Source: Burkholderiales bacterium (GTDB lineage Bacteria; Pseudomonadota; Gammaproteobacteria; Burkholderiales; SG8-41). From it: DNA of 64,000 nucleotides. Within the stretch, counting starts at the first letter, position 1, and every line of letters begins with the position of its first letter. Where the stretch lies: contig JAIETP010000014.1 of the NCBI GenBank assembly GCA_019744975.1, forward strand, positions 62,001 to 126,000, given 5' to 3'. Below are positions 14,564 through 23,959 of this stretch, one piece after another. The notes under the pieces were generated by a model that saw only the letters and a list, made by a program, of their open reading frames with translations, was not told the origin of the DNA and did not search any database. The translations under genes were made by a program, and so were the position numbers.

Positions 14564-17263
14564 TCAATCATTCAAAACCAGTGTCACGCGTTTTACCGCG
14601 GGATCTTCGGCGTCATCCGCAAGCACAAAACCCAGACTCTGGCACAGGCTCAGCATGCCGCGGTTGCTGCCCATCACATGTCCAATCATGGTCTGCAGGC
14701 CGCGCGCACGCGCCACGGCAATCAGTTGCGTCATCATGCGCCGGCCCAGACCCTGCCCCTGCTGCTGGTCAGCAACGACGATCGCGAATTCGCAACTGCT
14801 GCCGTCTGGATTGGTGATGTAACGGCACACGCCCAGTTCGACCTCGTCGCCGTCGCGCACGACGGTGGCGATCAGCGCCATTTCGCGGTCGTAATCAATC
14901 TGTGTAAAGCGCGCCAGCATCCTCGGCGTCAGTTCGCGTAGCGTATCCATGAAGCGGAACCGACGGCTCTCCGCAGACAGACTGCGTACAAAAGCCTGCT
15001 CGATGCTGGCGTCTTCGGGGCGAATCGGACGCAGGGTCACTGCCTCGCCCGCCGCAGACTGCCAGGTGGTCACCAAATCCGCGGGATAGGGATGGATCGC
15101 CATGTGGCCGTAACGCCCGCGTACCGGGATGTATTCGCTCACGAGCACACGCGCGTCTACAATCACGGCGCCATTTTCGTCGAGAAGCAGCGGATTGATG
15201 TCGAGTTCCCCGATCCACGGCAGTTCGCAGACCATTTCCGACACCCGCAGCAGCACCGACTCCAGCGCCGCAAAATCGACCGGCGGCATTTTGCGGAAGG
15301 ATCCCAGCAGTTTCGACACGCGGGTGCCGCGGATCAGTTCCGCGACCAGCCAGGCATTGAGCGGCGGCAGTGCCACGGCGCGATCGCGGTGCACCTCGAC
15401 CGCAACGCCCCCGGCACCGAAGGCGATCGCAGGACCAAACACCGGATCGCGGATCACGCCGATCATCAGTTCGCGGCCGTTCGGCCGGATCACCATCTGC
15501 CCGACGGCAACCCCGTTAATCCGCGCCTCGGGCCGGAGTCGCGCCACGTCAGCCACAATCTGCTGATATGCGGCACGCACCGCCTGCGCATCACGCAGAT
15601 TGAGCAACACGCCCCCGACATCGGTTTTGTGGGTAATGTCCGGTGAATTTATTTTGAGCACCACCGGGTAACCGATCTCACCAGCGATCCGCACCGCCTC
15701 TTCGGCACTTGCCGCGGCAACCGTCTTCGCCACGGGCATGCCGAAGGACGCCAGCAAGGTCTTGGATTCGATTTCATTCAATACGCTGCGTTTTTCGGCC
15801 AGCGCCGCGTCGATGATCCGCCGCGCCGCCGCCACGTCCGGCGGCGACTGCATGGCCAGCGGGCCGGGCACCTGCAGCAGCGTCTGCTGATTGCGATAAA
15901 AGGCCGACAGATGCGCGAACATCTCGACCGCCGGATCAGGCGTGCGGAACACAGGAATGCCGGCCTCGGCAAAACGTTTGCGGCCGGCGGCCACCTCCGT
16001 CTCACCCATCCAGCAGGTCAGCACCGGCTTTGAATGACCCCGCGCCACGGTGATCACCGCTTCGGCGACGGCGGTCGGTTCGGTCATCGCCTGCGGCGTC
16101 AGCACCACCAGCGCGCCATCCACATTTTTGTCATCAAGACAGGCCGTAACAGCGGCGCGATAACGTGCGGCATCGGCATCGCCGATCAGGTCGACCGGAT
16201 TGCCATGCGACCAGTTTGCCGGCAACACGCCGTGCAAAACCTGCAGCGTGTTCTTCGACAATTCCGCCAGCGACATGCCGAGATCGGCTGCACGATCGGC
16301 CGCCATCACACCGGGACCGCCGCCGTTGGTGATGATCACCAGTCGGTCACCGCGCGGGCGGACATGGGCCGAAAGCGCCTGCGCCGCCGCCACCAGCTGG
16401 CCGATGGTGCTCACCCGCACCACGCCGGCACGGCGGATCGCGGCATCGAAAACGTCATCCGCGCCGACGATGGCGCCGGTGTGCGACACCGCGGCACGTG
16501 AACCAACCGGATGCCGCCCCACCTTCATCAGAATCACCGGTTTGACCCGGGCTGCGGCGCGCAGGCTGGAAAAAAAACGCCGCGCATCACGCACACCTTC
16601 GATATAGAGCAGGATGTGTTCGGTGCGCGGATCGTTGACCAGATAGTCAATGATTTCGCCGAAATCCACGTCACGCGACCCGCCCATCGAAATCAAACTG
16701 GAAAATCCCACCTTGTTGGGCCGCGCCCAGTCGACCATCGCCGTACAAACCGCGCCCGATTGCGACACCAGTGCCAGCGCGCCGGGCAGCGCATTGCCGC
16801 GCGCGAATGTTGCGTTAAGGCCGATGTCGGGGCGCATGATGCCCAGGCAGTTGGGGCCAATCACGCGCACGCCATGCCGCCGCGCATTGTCCATCACCGC
16901 GCGTTCCAGCCGCGCTCCGGCAACGCCCGTTTCGCCAAATCCCGCGGTGATGATGACCACCGCCCGTACGCCGGCCAGCCCGCACTCCACCATCAGCTGC
17001 GGCACGGTTACCGGCGGCGTCGCGATGATCGCCAAATCCACGCGTTGCGGCACTTTCCCAATGGATGGAAAACAGGGCACGCCCTGGACGCTGCTGCGTT
17101 TGGGATTGACCGCAAACAATGCGCCGCGGTACTGCGCTGCGCGCATGTTCGCGACCAGCACCGTGCCTATCGCCCCGCTGCGCTCGCTGGCGCCGATGAT
17201 CGCCACCGAGGCGGGTTCGAACAAGGGAGTCAGATAATGACGATCGGACAGATTCGGGTTCAT
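14564..17263 (-). CDS. Pat-type protein: NDP-forming acyl-CoA synthetase domains plus GNAT acetyltransferase
   Basis: An 899-residue fusion related to Pat/PatZ (YfiQ), which acetylates lysines of enzymes such as acetyl-CoA synthetase. Order: CoA-binding domain (about 10-140), succinyl-CoA ligase-like domain (150-300) with SHTGAIVG and His 261, ATP-grasp (about 480-700), then a GNAT domain (about 745-899) with acetyl-CoA loop QGQGLGRR (835-842). The ADP-forming synthetase His motif appears intact, whereas well-studied Pat proteins are described as lacking synthetase activity, so ligase activity cannot be excluded. It is divergent from thiS across 130 bases. Confidence 0.88.
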   Translation of the reverse strand: MNPNLSDRHYLTPLFEPASVAIIGASERSGAIGTVLVANMRAAQYRGALFAVNPKRSSVQGVPCFPSIGKVPQRVDLAIIATPPVTVPQLMVECGLAGVRAVVIITAGFGETGVAGARLERAVMDNARRHGVRVIGPNCLGIMRPDIGLNATFARGNALPGALALVSQSGAVCTAMVDWARPNKVGFSSLISMGGSRDVDFGEIIDYLVNDPRTEHILLYIEGVRDARRFFSSLRAAARVKPVILMKVGRHPVGSRAAVSHTGAIVGADDVFDAAIRRAGVVRVSTIGQLVAAAQALSAHVRPRGDRLVIITNGGGPGVMAADRAADLGMSLAELSKNTLQVLHGVLPANWSHGNPVDLIGDADAARYRAAVTACLDDKNVDGALVVLTPQAMTEPTAVAEAVITVARGHSKPVLTCWMGETEVAAGRKRFAEAGIPVFRTPDPAVEMFAHLSAFYRNQQTLLQVPGPLAMQSPPDVAAARRIIDAALAEKRSVLNEIESKTLLASFGMPVAKTVAAASAEEAVRIAGEIGYPVVLKINSPDITHKTDVGGVLLNLRDAQAVRAAYQQIVADVARLRPEARINGVAVGQMVIRPNGRELMIGVIRDPVFGPAIAFGAGGVAVEVHRDRAVALPPLNAWLVAELIRGTRVSKLLGSFRKMPPVDFAALESVLLRVSEMVCELPWIGELDINPLLLDENGAVIVDARVLVSEYIPVRGRYGHMAIHPYPADLVTTWQSAAGEAVTLRPIRPEDASIEQAFVRSLSAESRRFRFMDTLRELTPRMLARFTQIDYDREMALIATVVRDGDEVELGVCRYITNPDGSSCEFAIVVADQQQGQGLGRRMMTQLIAVARARGLQTMIGHVMGSNRGMLSLCQSLGFVLADDAEDPAVKRVTLVLND

Positions 17264-17393
17264 TCAGGTTTATTCGGGTTTAAGCGGGCTCAAGCAACAG
17301 GCAGCCTGTCCAGCCGCGGGCCGGTCGAAAAAGCCGGCACAGGGCGGTAAAATACGATCAGGCATCAACCATAACACTCAGGACCATCCAGTT

Positions 17394-17597
17394 GTGATCT
17401 CGGTCACCATCAACGGCGAATCCCGCGCTTTTGACCACGCCCCGACCTGCGCCGACCTGGTCGGTGAGCTCCGGCTGGCCGGCAAACGCATCGCCATGGA
17501 ACGCAACGGCGAAATTGTGCCGCGCAGCCAGTTTGACGCCTGCGTATTGCAGGATGGCGACCGCCTCGAAATCGTCGCCGCAGTCGGCGGCGGCTGA
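17394..17597 (+). CDS. thiS: ThiS, sulfur carrier for thiazole synthesis
   Basis: A 67-residue ubiquitin-like carrier that is thiocarboxylated at its C-terminal glycine and gives sulfur to ThiG in thiamine biosynthesis. It ends in AAVGGG, the required Gly-Gly tail, and starts [13 protein letters not shown]. The start is GTG at 17394. thiG follows after 56 bases of low-complexity CT-rich sequence. I see no TPP riboswitch in the 130 bases upstream. Confidence 0.95.
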   Translation: MISVTINGESRAFDHAPTCADLVGELRLAGKRIAMERNGEIVPRSQFDACVLQDGDRLEIVAAVGGG

Positions 17598-17653
17598 ACA
17601 CCCGCTCAACACCCGCCCCTCAATCCTCATTCCTCGTTCCTCAACCCTGCCCC
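17598..17653. repeat. CT-rich degenerate short repeats between thiS and thiG
   Basis: Repeats of the type CTCAACACCCGC and TCCTCATTCCTCGTTCCTC fill the thiS-thiG gap. They resemble the arms of the larger word-based inverted repeats elsewhere in the window but have no facing arm here. No Shine-Dalgarno for thiG is visible within them. Confidence 0.4.
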
Positions 17654-18457
17654 ATGAAACCACACGAAAATCTCGATCCGCTGCTCATCGGTGGCAAATC
17701 CTTCTCTTCCCGGCTGCTGATCGGCACCGGCAAGTACAAAGACTTTGCCGAAACGCGGGCCGCCATTGATGCCAGCGGCGCACAGATCGTCACCGTGGCG
17801 ATCCGCCGCACCAACATCGGCCAGAACCCGGACGAACCCAACCTGCTCGACGCGGTGCCGGCGTCGCAGTTCACGCTGCTGCCCAACACCGCCGGTTGTT
17901 ACACCGCGGATGACGCGGTGCGCACGCTGCGCCTCGCGCGCGAACTGCTGGACGGCCACGATCTGGTCAAACTGGAAGTACTGGGTGACCCGAAAACGCT
18001 GTATCCGAACGTCGTGGAGACCATCGTCGCCGCGAAAACGCTGGTGAAAGACGGCTTCAAGGTCATGGTCTACACCTCGGACGACCCGATCATCGCCAAA
18101 CAACTGGAGGAAATCGGCTGCGTCGCGGTAATGCCGCTGGCCTCGCTGATCGGTTCCGGCATGGGTATTCTCAACCCCTGGAACCTGCAAATCATCATCG
18201 AAAACGCCAAAGTGCCGATCGTGGTCGATGCCGGCGTCGGCACCGCGTCAGACGCCGCGATCGCGATGGAACTCGGCTGCGATGCAGTGCTGATGAACAC
18301 CGCGATTGCCGCAGCCAAGGATCCGGTGCTGATGGCCACGGCGATGAAACAGGCCGTCATCGCCGGGCGCAACGCCTGGCGCGCCGGCCGCATGCCGAAA
18401 AAACTCTACTCCGCCGCGCCGAGTTCACCGACCACCGGACTCATCGGTAAAAACTGA
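17654..18457 (+). CDS. thiG: ThiG, thiazole synthase
   Basis: Forms the thiazole phosphate of thiamine from deoxyxylulose phosphate, dehydroglycine and ThiS thiocarboxylate. The 267-residue TIM barrel shows the Schiff-base Lys 106 in VKLEVLGD and the phosphate-binding glycine pattern around [13 protein letters not shown] (about 191-203). The C terminus [14 protein letters not shown] is typical. It follows thiS on the same strand; the thiamine genes thiC, thiE or thiO are not in the window. Confidence 0.96.
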   Translation: MKPHENLDPLLIGGKSFSSRLLIGTGKYKDFAETRAAIDASGAQIVTVAIRRTNIGQNPDEPNLLDAVPASQFTLLPNTAGCYTADDAVRTLRLARELLDGHDLVKLEVLGDPKTLYPNVVETIVAAKTLVKDGFKVMVYTSDDPIIAKQLEEIGCVAVMPLASLIGSGMGILNPWNLQIIIENAKVPIVVDAGVGTASDAAIAMELGCDAVLMNTAIAAAKDPVLMATAMKQAVIAGRNAWRAGRMPKKLYSAAPSSPTTGLIGKN

Positions 18458-18500
18458 GCGATAAAATCGACCGCAGTCACGCCCCTCGACTGCTACCCCA

Positions 18501-19184
18501 ATGAACAGCGAACACCCCCACGGGCCGATCCGCAGCTTTGTGCTGCGCCAGGGCCGCGTCTCCAACGCGCAACGCCGCGCGCACGACACGCTGCTGCCCC
18601 GCTACGGCATTCCCTACGCCGATGCACCAATCGATCTTGATGCCGTATTCGGACGCAAAGTCCCGCGCATCCTCGAAATCGGCTGCGGCATGGGTGAAAC
18701 CACGGTGGCCATCGCTGCGGCCCACCCGCAGCAGGACTACATCGGCATCGAAGTGCACACACCCGGCGTCGGCAGCCTGCTGAAACAGATCGACGAGCAG
18801 AAGCTGGCCAACGTGCGGGTGATCCAGCACGACGCCGTCGCCGTGCTGGAAATGATGATCCCGCCGGCCAGCCTGGACGGCATGCACATTTTTTTCCCCG
18901 ACCCCTGGCCGAAAAAGCGCCAGCAGAAACGGCGACTGATCCAGCCCGCGTTTGTGGCGCTGGCCGTGTCCCGCCTGAAACCGGGTGCTTATCTGCATGC
19001 GGCGACCGACTGGCAGGAATACGCCGAACAGATACTCGCCGTGTTCAGTGCCGAGCCGGCGCTTGCCAACACCGCCGCCGCTTACGCCGAGAAACCCGGT
19101 TACCGCCCGCAGACCAAGTTCGAGACTCGCGGCCTGAAACTCGGTCACGGCGTATGGGACATCGTATTTCGCAAGCGCCCATGA
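18501..19184 (+). CDS. trmB: tRNA (guanine-N7)-methyltransferase TrmB
   Basis: Methylates G46 of tRNA with S-adenosylmethionine. The 227-residue protein has SAM motif EIGCGMGET (59-67) and the family hallmark DPWPKKR (134-140). The N terminus [15 protein letters not shown] is also typical. It starts 43 bases after thiG and is followed at once by a strong hairpin (19185-19212) facing a convergent gene. Confidence 0.96.
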   Translation: MNSEHPHGPIRSFVLRQGRVSNAQRRAHDTLLPRYGIPYADAPIDLDAVFGRKVPRILEIGCGMGETTVAIAAAHPQQDYIGIEVHTPGVGSLLKQIDEQKLANVRVIQHDAVAVLEMMIPPASLDGMHIFFPDPWPKKRQQKRRLIQPAFVALAVSRLKPGAYLHAATDWQEYAEQILAVFSAEPALANTAAAYAEKPGYRPQTKFETRGLKLGHGVWDIVFRKRP

Positions 19185-19212
19185 AAAACGGCGGCCCAAG
19201 GACCGCCGTTTT
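19185..19212. terminator. Bidirectional hairpin terminator between trmB and a Bug gene
   Basis: Perfect 10-bp stem AAAACGGCGG / CCGCCGTTTT with an 8-base loop. The A- and T-rich ends make it a plausible intrinsic terminator for both convergent genes. Confidence 0.8.
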
Positions 19213-19229
19213 CCGGAAATACGCGGGTG

Positions 19230-20207
19230 TTACTGGGTGCCGGTGATTTTTGCTTCGCGAATCAGGTCACCCCAGAGCTTGCGTTCGGACTTGATGAACG
19301 CCCCGAACTGTTCAGGCGAGCTGTAAACGGCTTCGATGGCCATCAAGCCGAGGTTCTTCTTGACCTCTGCATCACCAAGCGCCCGGCCGAGATCGGTGGA
19401 AACCTTGTCGACGATCGATTTCTGCACACCGGCCGGGAACATGATGCCCCACCAGTTGGCAGCGGCAAACCCGGTGATTCCCTGTTCCGCCAGTGTCGGT
19501 AGTTCCGGCGTGAACGGCGTACGCTCGGCGCTGGTGACCGCCAGCGCCTTCAGTTTACCGGCCCTGAGATTTTCCATCACCGGCTGCGCATCGGAAAACA
19601 TCAGCATGATGTGGCCGCCCTGCACCGCAGCGATCGAATAAACGCCGCCTTGGAAAGGAACGGTGATGATATCCACCTTGGCCAGGCGCTTGAACATTTC
19701 ACCGGCAAGATGCGACATGCTGCCGGGACCGCTGGTTGCGTAGGTCAGTACACCAGGCTGCTTTTTCGCCAGCGCAACCAGTTCCTTCACGCTTTTGACC
19801 GGCAGGGTGTTGGGGGTAACGAGTATGTTTGCCGCACGGGTGATCTGGCCCACCGGCACAAAATCCTTGTCGACGTTGTACTTCACCTTGTTCAGCAGAG
19901 GATTGGCCAGCACCGGACCGAAATTGCCGAGCAAAAAGGTATACCCGTCGGGCGCCTGCTTGGCCGCATATTCCATGCCCAAGGCACCGGCCGCGCCGGG
20001 GCGTGACTCGACCAGCACGTTCTGCCCCCAGAGTTCGGTCAGTTTCTTGCCGATGATGCGCGCCATGACATCCGAGCTGCCACCCGCAGGATAAGTCACG
20101 ACAAAACGTACCGGTTTGGCGGGATATGCCTGAGCCTGCACTGCTCCGCTCATCAGCGCCGCGACCGCGATCGCTGACGTGACCATGCCGTATTTGATGC
20201 TGTTCAT
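19230..20207 (-). CDS. Bug-family (TctC-like) periplasmic solute receptor
   Basis: Periplasmic binding protein of the tripartite tricarboxylate receptor (Bug) family, 325 residues. A signal peptide ends near AVQAQA (about residue 27), followed by YPAKPVRFVVTYPAGGSSDV, the family start with the ligand-contacting PAGG loop. Further on are GALGMEYAAKQAPDGYT and LPTLAEQGITGF. No TctA or TctB membrane genes are nearby, so its transporter or signalling partner is unknown; such orphan receptors are very numerous in Burkholderiales. Two other receptors lie at 40.3 and 51.0 kb. Confidence 0.93.
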   Translation of the reverse strand: MNSIKYGMVTSAIAVAALMSGAVQAQAYPAKPVRFVVTYPAGGSSDVMARIIGKKLTELWGQNVLVESRPGAAGALGMEYAAKQAPDGYTFLLGNFGPVLANPLLNKVKYNVDKDFVPVGQITRAANILVTPNTLPVKSVKELVALAKKQPGVLTYATSGPGSMSHLAGEMFKRLAKVDIITVPFQGGVYSIAAVQGGHIMLMFSDAQPVMENLRAGKLKALAVTSAERTPFTPELPTLAEQGITGFAAANWWGIMFPAGVQKSIVDKVSTDLGRALGDAEVKKNLGLMAIEAVYSSPEQFGAFIKSERKLWGDLIREAKITGTQ

Positions 20208-20388
20208 TCAATCTTCTCCGATGACAGGAAGCTGGTTTAGAAACCGTTTTTTTGTGCGCGCTTTTTTGTAATTTATGTTCGCCACTTCGACGCAACAATT
20301 GATCCTATTCTAGTCCGGCAATGCCGAAACGCAATGGGCACGGCACCACCCAGCCGTGACAAATGAGCAGGCCAATATGGTCGGCCAG

Positions 20389-21573
20389 TCAGGTCAGAAA
20401 CAACTGCATCAGGTCATTGAGAAAACGCCGGCCCAGCGGCGTCGGCGCCGCGCGCTGGTGGTCGCGGCTGAGCAGGCCGCGCGCCTCGGCCCGGTCCAGC
20501 GTCGCCAGGATCTGCGTCAGTTCCAATCCGGTGCGCGCGGCAAACAGCGACAGATCGAAACCCTGATTAAGACGCAAGGCGTTCATCATGAATTCGCCAG
20601 GAAGTTCGGCATGCGTGACATCGCGGGATTCGGGAATCACTGCGCCGGCCGCAGCCTGCGTCAGATAGGCTTTGGGCTGGCGTGTACGGGACTCACGTAA
20701 TATATTGTTTTTAAATGATATTTTACTATGCGCTCCGGCGCCGATACCGAGATAGTCGCCAAACATCCAGTAATTGAGGTTGTGTTTGCTGCGCCGGCCG
20801 GGACGGGCAAACGCCGAGGTTTCATAGTGTTCATACCCGGCGCCGGCCAGTTGCGCCTCCAGCGCGTCCTGCATTTGCGCGGCCGTGTCGTCATCGGGCA
20901 GCGTCGGTGGATAACGATGAAAGTACGTGTTCGGCTCCAGTGTCAGGTGGTATGCGCTCAGATGCTGTGGCCCATACGCGACCGCTGCCGCAATGTCGGC
21001 GGCGGCCTCATCCGGCGTCTGCCCGGGCAGGGCGTACATCAAATCGAGGTTGACGTTGTCGAAAGTGCGCAACGCCAGTTCCGCGGCGCGGCGTGCTTCC
21101 GCGGCGTCGTGGATGCGCCCCAGCGCCTTGAGATGCCGGTCGTTGAAACTCTGGATGCCCAGCGACAGGCGGTTGATGCCCGCGGCGCGAAAGCCGGTGA
21201 ATTTTTCCGCTTCCACAGTACCGGGATTGGCTTCCATGGTGATTTCGGCATCGGCCGCCAGTGGCAGCCGCGCACGCACCCCTGCGAGCAGGGCATCAAG
21301 CGCAGGCACCGAAATCAGGCTGGGTGTGCCACCCCCGATAAACACGGTCAGCACCTGCCGGCCCCAGACCCGCGGCAACGCCGCTTCGAGATCCAGCAGC
21401 AGCGCTGCAACATAGTCATCCTCGGGCAGGTCACCACGCGCCTCGTGTGAATTGAAATCGCAGTACGGGCATTTGCGCACGCACCACGGAATATGGATGT
21501 ACAGCGATAGCGGCGGCAGTGTTTGGAACTGCAATGATGAGTGATGAGTGATGAGTGATGGGCGGGTGGTCAT
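20389..21573 (-). CDS. hemW: HemW, radical SAM heme chaperone (HemN-like)
   Basis: Radical SAM protein of the HemW family, which binds heme and is thought to deliver it to respiratory proteins; older annotations call it oxygen-independent coproporphyrinogen oxidase. The 394 residues from ATG 21573 have the cluster Cys 31, 35, 38 (CVRKCPYCDF), GGGTPS, and YLGIGAGAHSKISF. The Met at 21573 is 8 bases after rdgB ends. Residues 4-16 are encoded by a 7-bp tandem repeat and differ from the usual short N terminus. An AT-rich motif lies inside the gene at about the KISFKNNILR segment. Confidence 0.92.
   Translation of the reverse strand: MTTRPSLITHHSSLQFQTLPPLSLYIHIPWCVRKCPYCDFNSHEARGDLPEDDYVAALLLDLEAALPRVWGRQVLTVFIGGGTPSLISVPALDALLAGVRARLPLAADAEITMEANPGTVEAEKFTGFRAAGINRLSLGIQSFNDRHLKALGRIHDAAEARRAAELALRTFDNVNLDLMYALPGQTPDEAAADIAAAVAYGPQHLSAYHLTLEPNTYFHRYPPTLPDDDTAAQMQDALEAQLAGAGYEHYETSAFARPGRRSKHNLNYWMFGDYLGIGAGAHSKISFKNNILRESRTRQPKAYLTQAAAGAVIPESRDVTHAELPGEFMMNALRLNQGFDLSLFAARTGLELTQILATLDRAEARGLLSRDHQRAAPTPLGRRFLNDLMQLFLT
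20697..20725 (+). repeat. AT-rich motif, copy 3 (inside hemW)
   Basis: Plus strand GTAATATATTGTTTTTA then AATGATATTTTA, encoding SFKNNIL of HemW on the minus strand. It matches copies 2 and 4 closely around ATTGTTTTTAAA although those lie in unrelated contexts. The reverse strand has AAACAA-N4-TTA. Confidence 0.6.
21535..21562. repeat. 7-bp tandem repeat GATGAGT in the hemW 5' coding end
   Basis: About four tandem copies of GATGAGT occupy codons 4-13 of the chosen hemW reading. Since 7 is not a multiple of three, a change in copy number would shift the frame between the chosen ATG and the radical SAM domain. Confidence 0.7.
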
Positions 21574-21580
21574 GGCGCCG

Positions 21581-22195
21581 CTACGCCGTTTGCAGCGTGC
21601 GCAGTTTTGCCAGCAGCACGGCCAGCGCCCGGCCGCGGTGGCTGACGCGGTTTTTTTCTTCGGGCAGCAATTCAGCACCGGTCCGGCCGAACTCCGGAAT
21701 CAGGAACAGCGGATCGTAACCAAAACCGCCTTGCCCGCGCGGCGCCTTGAGGATTTCACCATGCCACTCCGCCTCGGCAATCAGTGGCTGCGGATCATCA
21801 GCGCGGCGCAGCAGCACGATCACGCAATAATAATGCGCGCTGCGATCAGCGGCGCCTTCCAGCGCAAGCAGCAGTTTTTCATTGTTGCGCCGGTCCTGTT
21901 CCTCACGTTGTCCGTCACCCCCAGCCTCCGCGTAACGCGCTGAATACACGCCGGGTGCGCCGCCCAGCGCATGCACACAGACACCGGAATCATCGGCCAG
22001 AGCAGGCAGTCCCGTCGCGCGGCTGGCATGGCGCGCCTTGGCCAGCGCGTTTTCAATGAACGTACCGTGCGGTTCCTCGGCTTCGCTGACGCCCAGCGCA
22101 CCCTGCGGAACGACCTCGATCGCCAGCGGCGCAAGGATCGCGCCGATCTCGCGCAGCTTGCCGGGATTATTCGATGCGATGACGAGTTTGTTCAC
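21581..22195 (-). CDS. rdgB: RdgB/HAM1-type XTP/dITP pyrophosphatase
   Basis: House-cleaning enzyme that hydrolyses dITP and XTP to keep deaminated purines out of DNA. The 204 residues show [10 protein letters not shown] (8-17), the metal/base pocket [12 protein letters not shown], and GFGYDPLF. Length is normal. It overlaps rph by 4 bases (ATGA type) and precedes hemW, so rph-rdgB-hemW is a likely operon, a common order in betaproteobacteria. Confidence 0.95.
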   Translation of the reverse strand: MNKLVIASNNPGKLREIGAILAPLAIEVVPQGALGVSEAEEPHGTFIENALAKARHASRATGLPALADDSGVCVHALGGAPGVYSARYAEAGGDGQREEQDRRNNEKLLLALEGAADRSAHYYCVIVLLRRADDPQPLIAEAEWHGEILKAPRGQGGFGYDPLFLIPEFGRTGAELLPEEKNRVSHRGRALAVLLAKLRTLQTA

Positions 22196-22905
22196 GCCAG
22201 CGCTGCGCGTTGCGCCGCCACCAGTTGCCCGATGCCGCGTTGCGCGAGGTCAAGCATGGCCTGCATTTCGGAACGGCTGAACGGCGCGCCTTCGGCCGTG
22301 CCCTGGATTTCGATCATGCCGCCGCCTTCGGTCATCACCACGTTCATGTCGGTGTCGCAGGTGGAGTCCTCGACATAGTCGAGATCCAGCACCGGCGCGC
22401 CCTGGTAAACGCCGACCGACACCGCGGCCACGGCCTCACGGATCGGTGACGCCGTCAGGCGTTTTTCGCGGATCAGGAAATTCACCGCGTCCGCCAGCGC
22501 CACGTAAGCGCCGGTGATACTTGCGGTGCGCGTACCACCGTCGGCCTGCAGCACATCGCAGTCGAGGTGGATGGTGCGCGGACCCAGTTGATCGAGGCTC
22601 ACCACCGCGCGCAGCGAGCGCCCGATCAGGCGCTGGATTTCCTGGGTGCGGCCCGATTGTTTGCCGCGCGCCGCCTCACGGTCGGTGCGCGTGTTGGTCG
22701 AGCGCGGCAACATGCCGTATTCGGCGGTGACCCAGCCGCGGTCGGTGCCGCGCAGGTGCGGCGGTTGTTTTTCGAGCACACTCGCCGTGCACAGCACCTT
22801 GGTGGCGCCGAATTCGATCAGCACGGAACCTTCGGCATGGCAGGTGAAATCGCGGGTGATGCGGATGGCGCGCAGCTCATCCGGTTTACGCTGGCTGGGT
22901 CGCAC
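22192..22905 (-). CDS. rph: RNase PH
   Basis: Phosphate-dependent 3'-5' exoribonuclease that trims tRNA 3' ends. The 237-residue reading starts with GTG at 22905 ([12 protein letters not shown]), preceded by GAAGGAATACC. Visible signatures are [16 protein letters not shown] (phosphate and RNA contact region) and [17 protein letters not shown]. It has full family length, with no sign of the 3' frameshift known in E. coli K-12. Confidence 0.96.
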   Translation of the reverse strand: MRPSQRKPDELRAIRITRDFTCHAEGSVLIEFGATKVLCTASVLEKQPPHLRGTDRGWVTAEYGMLPRSTNTRTDREAARGKQSGRTQEIQRLIGRSLRAVVSLDQLGPRTIHLDCDVLQADGGTRTASITGAYVALADAVNFLIREKRLTASPIREAVAAVSVGVYQGAPVLDLDYVEDSTCDTDMNVVMTEGGGMIEIQGTAEGAPFSRSEMQAMLDLAQRGIGQLVAAQRAALA

Positions 22906-22958
22906 GGTATTCCTTCGGTATGCTATGTTTCACGGGTTCCCATTATAAAGCTCCCGCC

Positions 22959-23825
22959 ATGATCCACAGCATGACCGGTTACGCCACCGCCTCGCGCGAG
23001 CTCCCCTGGGGGGCCGTCAGCGTCGAACTGCGCTCGGTCAACCACCGCTATCTTGATGTTTCGTTCCGCGTGCCGGATGAATTGCGGCAGGCCGAGCAGG
23101 CCTTGCGCGAAACCATCTCCGGCGCGATGACCCGCGGCAAAATCGAATGCCGGGTCTCCTACGCGCTGCGCAGCAACTCGGAGGGCGGCACGGAACTCGA
23201 CACCACGCTGCTCGCACGGGTATTGGAACTCAATACGCGCGCTCGCGCCGCCCTCCCCGAAGCACGCCCGCTGGGCGTGGCCGACATCCTGCGCTGGCCC
23301 GGCATGCTCGGCGCCGACGACCTGCCCGCCGATGAATTGCGTGCAGCTGCAGGCGAACTGCTGCGCGAGGCGCTGCGCGAGTTCACCGCGGCCCGTGCGC
23401 GCGAAGGCGCGAAACTGGCGGCAGTTATCCTTGAGCGCGCCGCGGAAATGCGCAGCCGCATCGCGATCGTGCAGCCGCGCATACCGGCAATCATCGCCGC
23501 GTTCCAGGAAAAACTGAACGTCCGGCTGAAGGAAGCACTGGTTTCCGCAGACGACGAACGGGTGCGCCAGGAAATCGCGCTGTTCATCAACAAGATCGAC
23601 GTCGACGAGGAACTGTCACGGCTGGCGACCCATCTCGACGAGTTGCAGCGCATCCTCGGCAAGGGCGGCGCCTCGGGCAAGCGCCTCGATTTCCTGATGC
23701 AGGAATTGAACCGCGAAGCGAACACCCTGGGCTCGAAATCGGCTGACATCGAGATGACACGCGTGGCAATGGACTTGAAGTTGCTGATCGAGCAGATGCG
23801 CGAGCAGATTCAGAATATTGAGTGA
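22959..23825 (+). CDS. YicC family protein (endoribonuclease)
   Basis: YicC-like protein of 288 residues, starting MIHSMTGYATASREL, the invariant family N terminus, and ending in the conserved DUF1732 region (LDFLMQELNREANTLGSKS, DLKLLIEQMREQIQN). Family members were shown to be RNases acting on selected transcripts. An upstream in-frame ATG at 22920 lacks homology and is rejected. A TATAAA at 22944-22949 sits only about 10 bases before the ATG, so the leader may be extremely short. It is divergent from rph. Confidence 0.92.
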   Translation: MIHSMTGYATASRELPWGAVSVELRSVNHRYLDVSFRVPDELRQAEQALRETISGAMTRGKIECRVSYALRSNSEGGTELDTTLLARVLELNTRARAALPEARPLGVADILRWPGMLGADDLPADELRAAAGELLREALREFTAARAREGAKLAAVILERAAEMRSRIAIVQPRIPAIIAAFQEKLNVRLKEALVSADDERVRQEIALFINKIDVDEELSRLATHLDELQRILGKGGASGKRLDFLMQELNREANTLGSKSADIEMTRVAMDLKLLIEQMREQIQNIE

Positions 23826-23829
23826 TGAA

Positions 23830-23956
23830 AGGGCGGTGAACGAGTGAACAGTGAACGGGTGAACCCCCTCTCCCCAGCCCTCTCCCCCGGTAACGGGGGA
23901 GAGGGAGTCTTTCGGGGTTACCCGTTCACTCGTTCACCCGTTCACCCTTCACCGCC
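23830..23956. repeat. Word-based inverted repeat 1 (GTGAACGG type) with inner hairpin
   Basis: The left arm is tandem variants of GTGAACGG (23834-23863) and the right arm is the reverse words CCGTTCACTCGTTCACC (about 23921-23956). Between them is a second hairpin, CCCTCTCCCCC facing GGGGGAGAGGG (about 23878-23905). It fills the whole yicC-gmk gap. Confidence 0.8.
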
Positions 23957-23959
23957 TTC

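Noticed and set aside
17264-17393. TPP riboswitch before thiS
   Set aside because: The conserved CTGAGA and ACCTGATC-type elements are absent.
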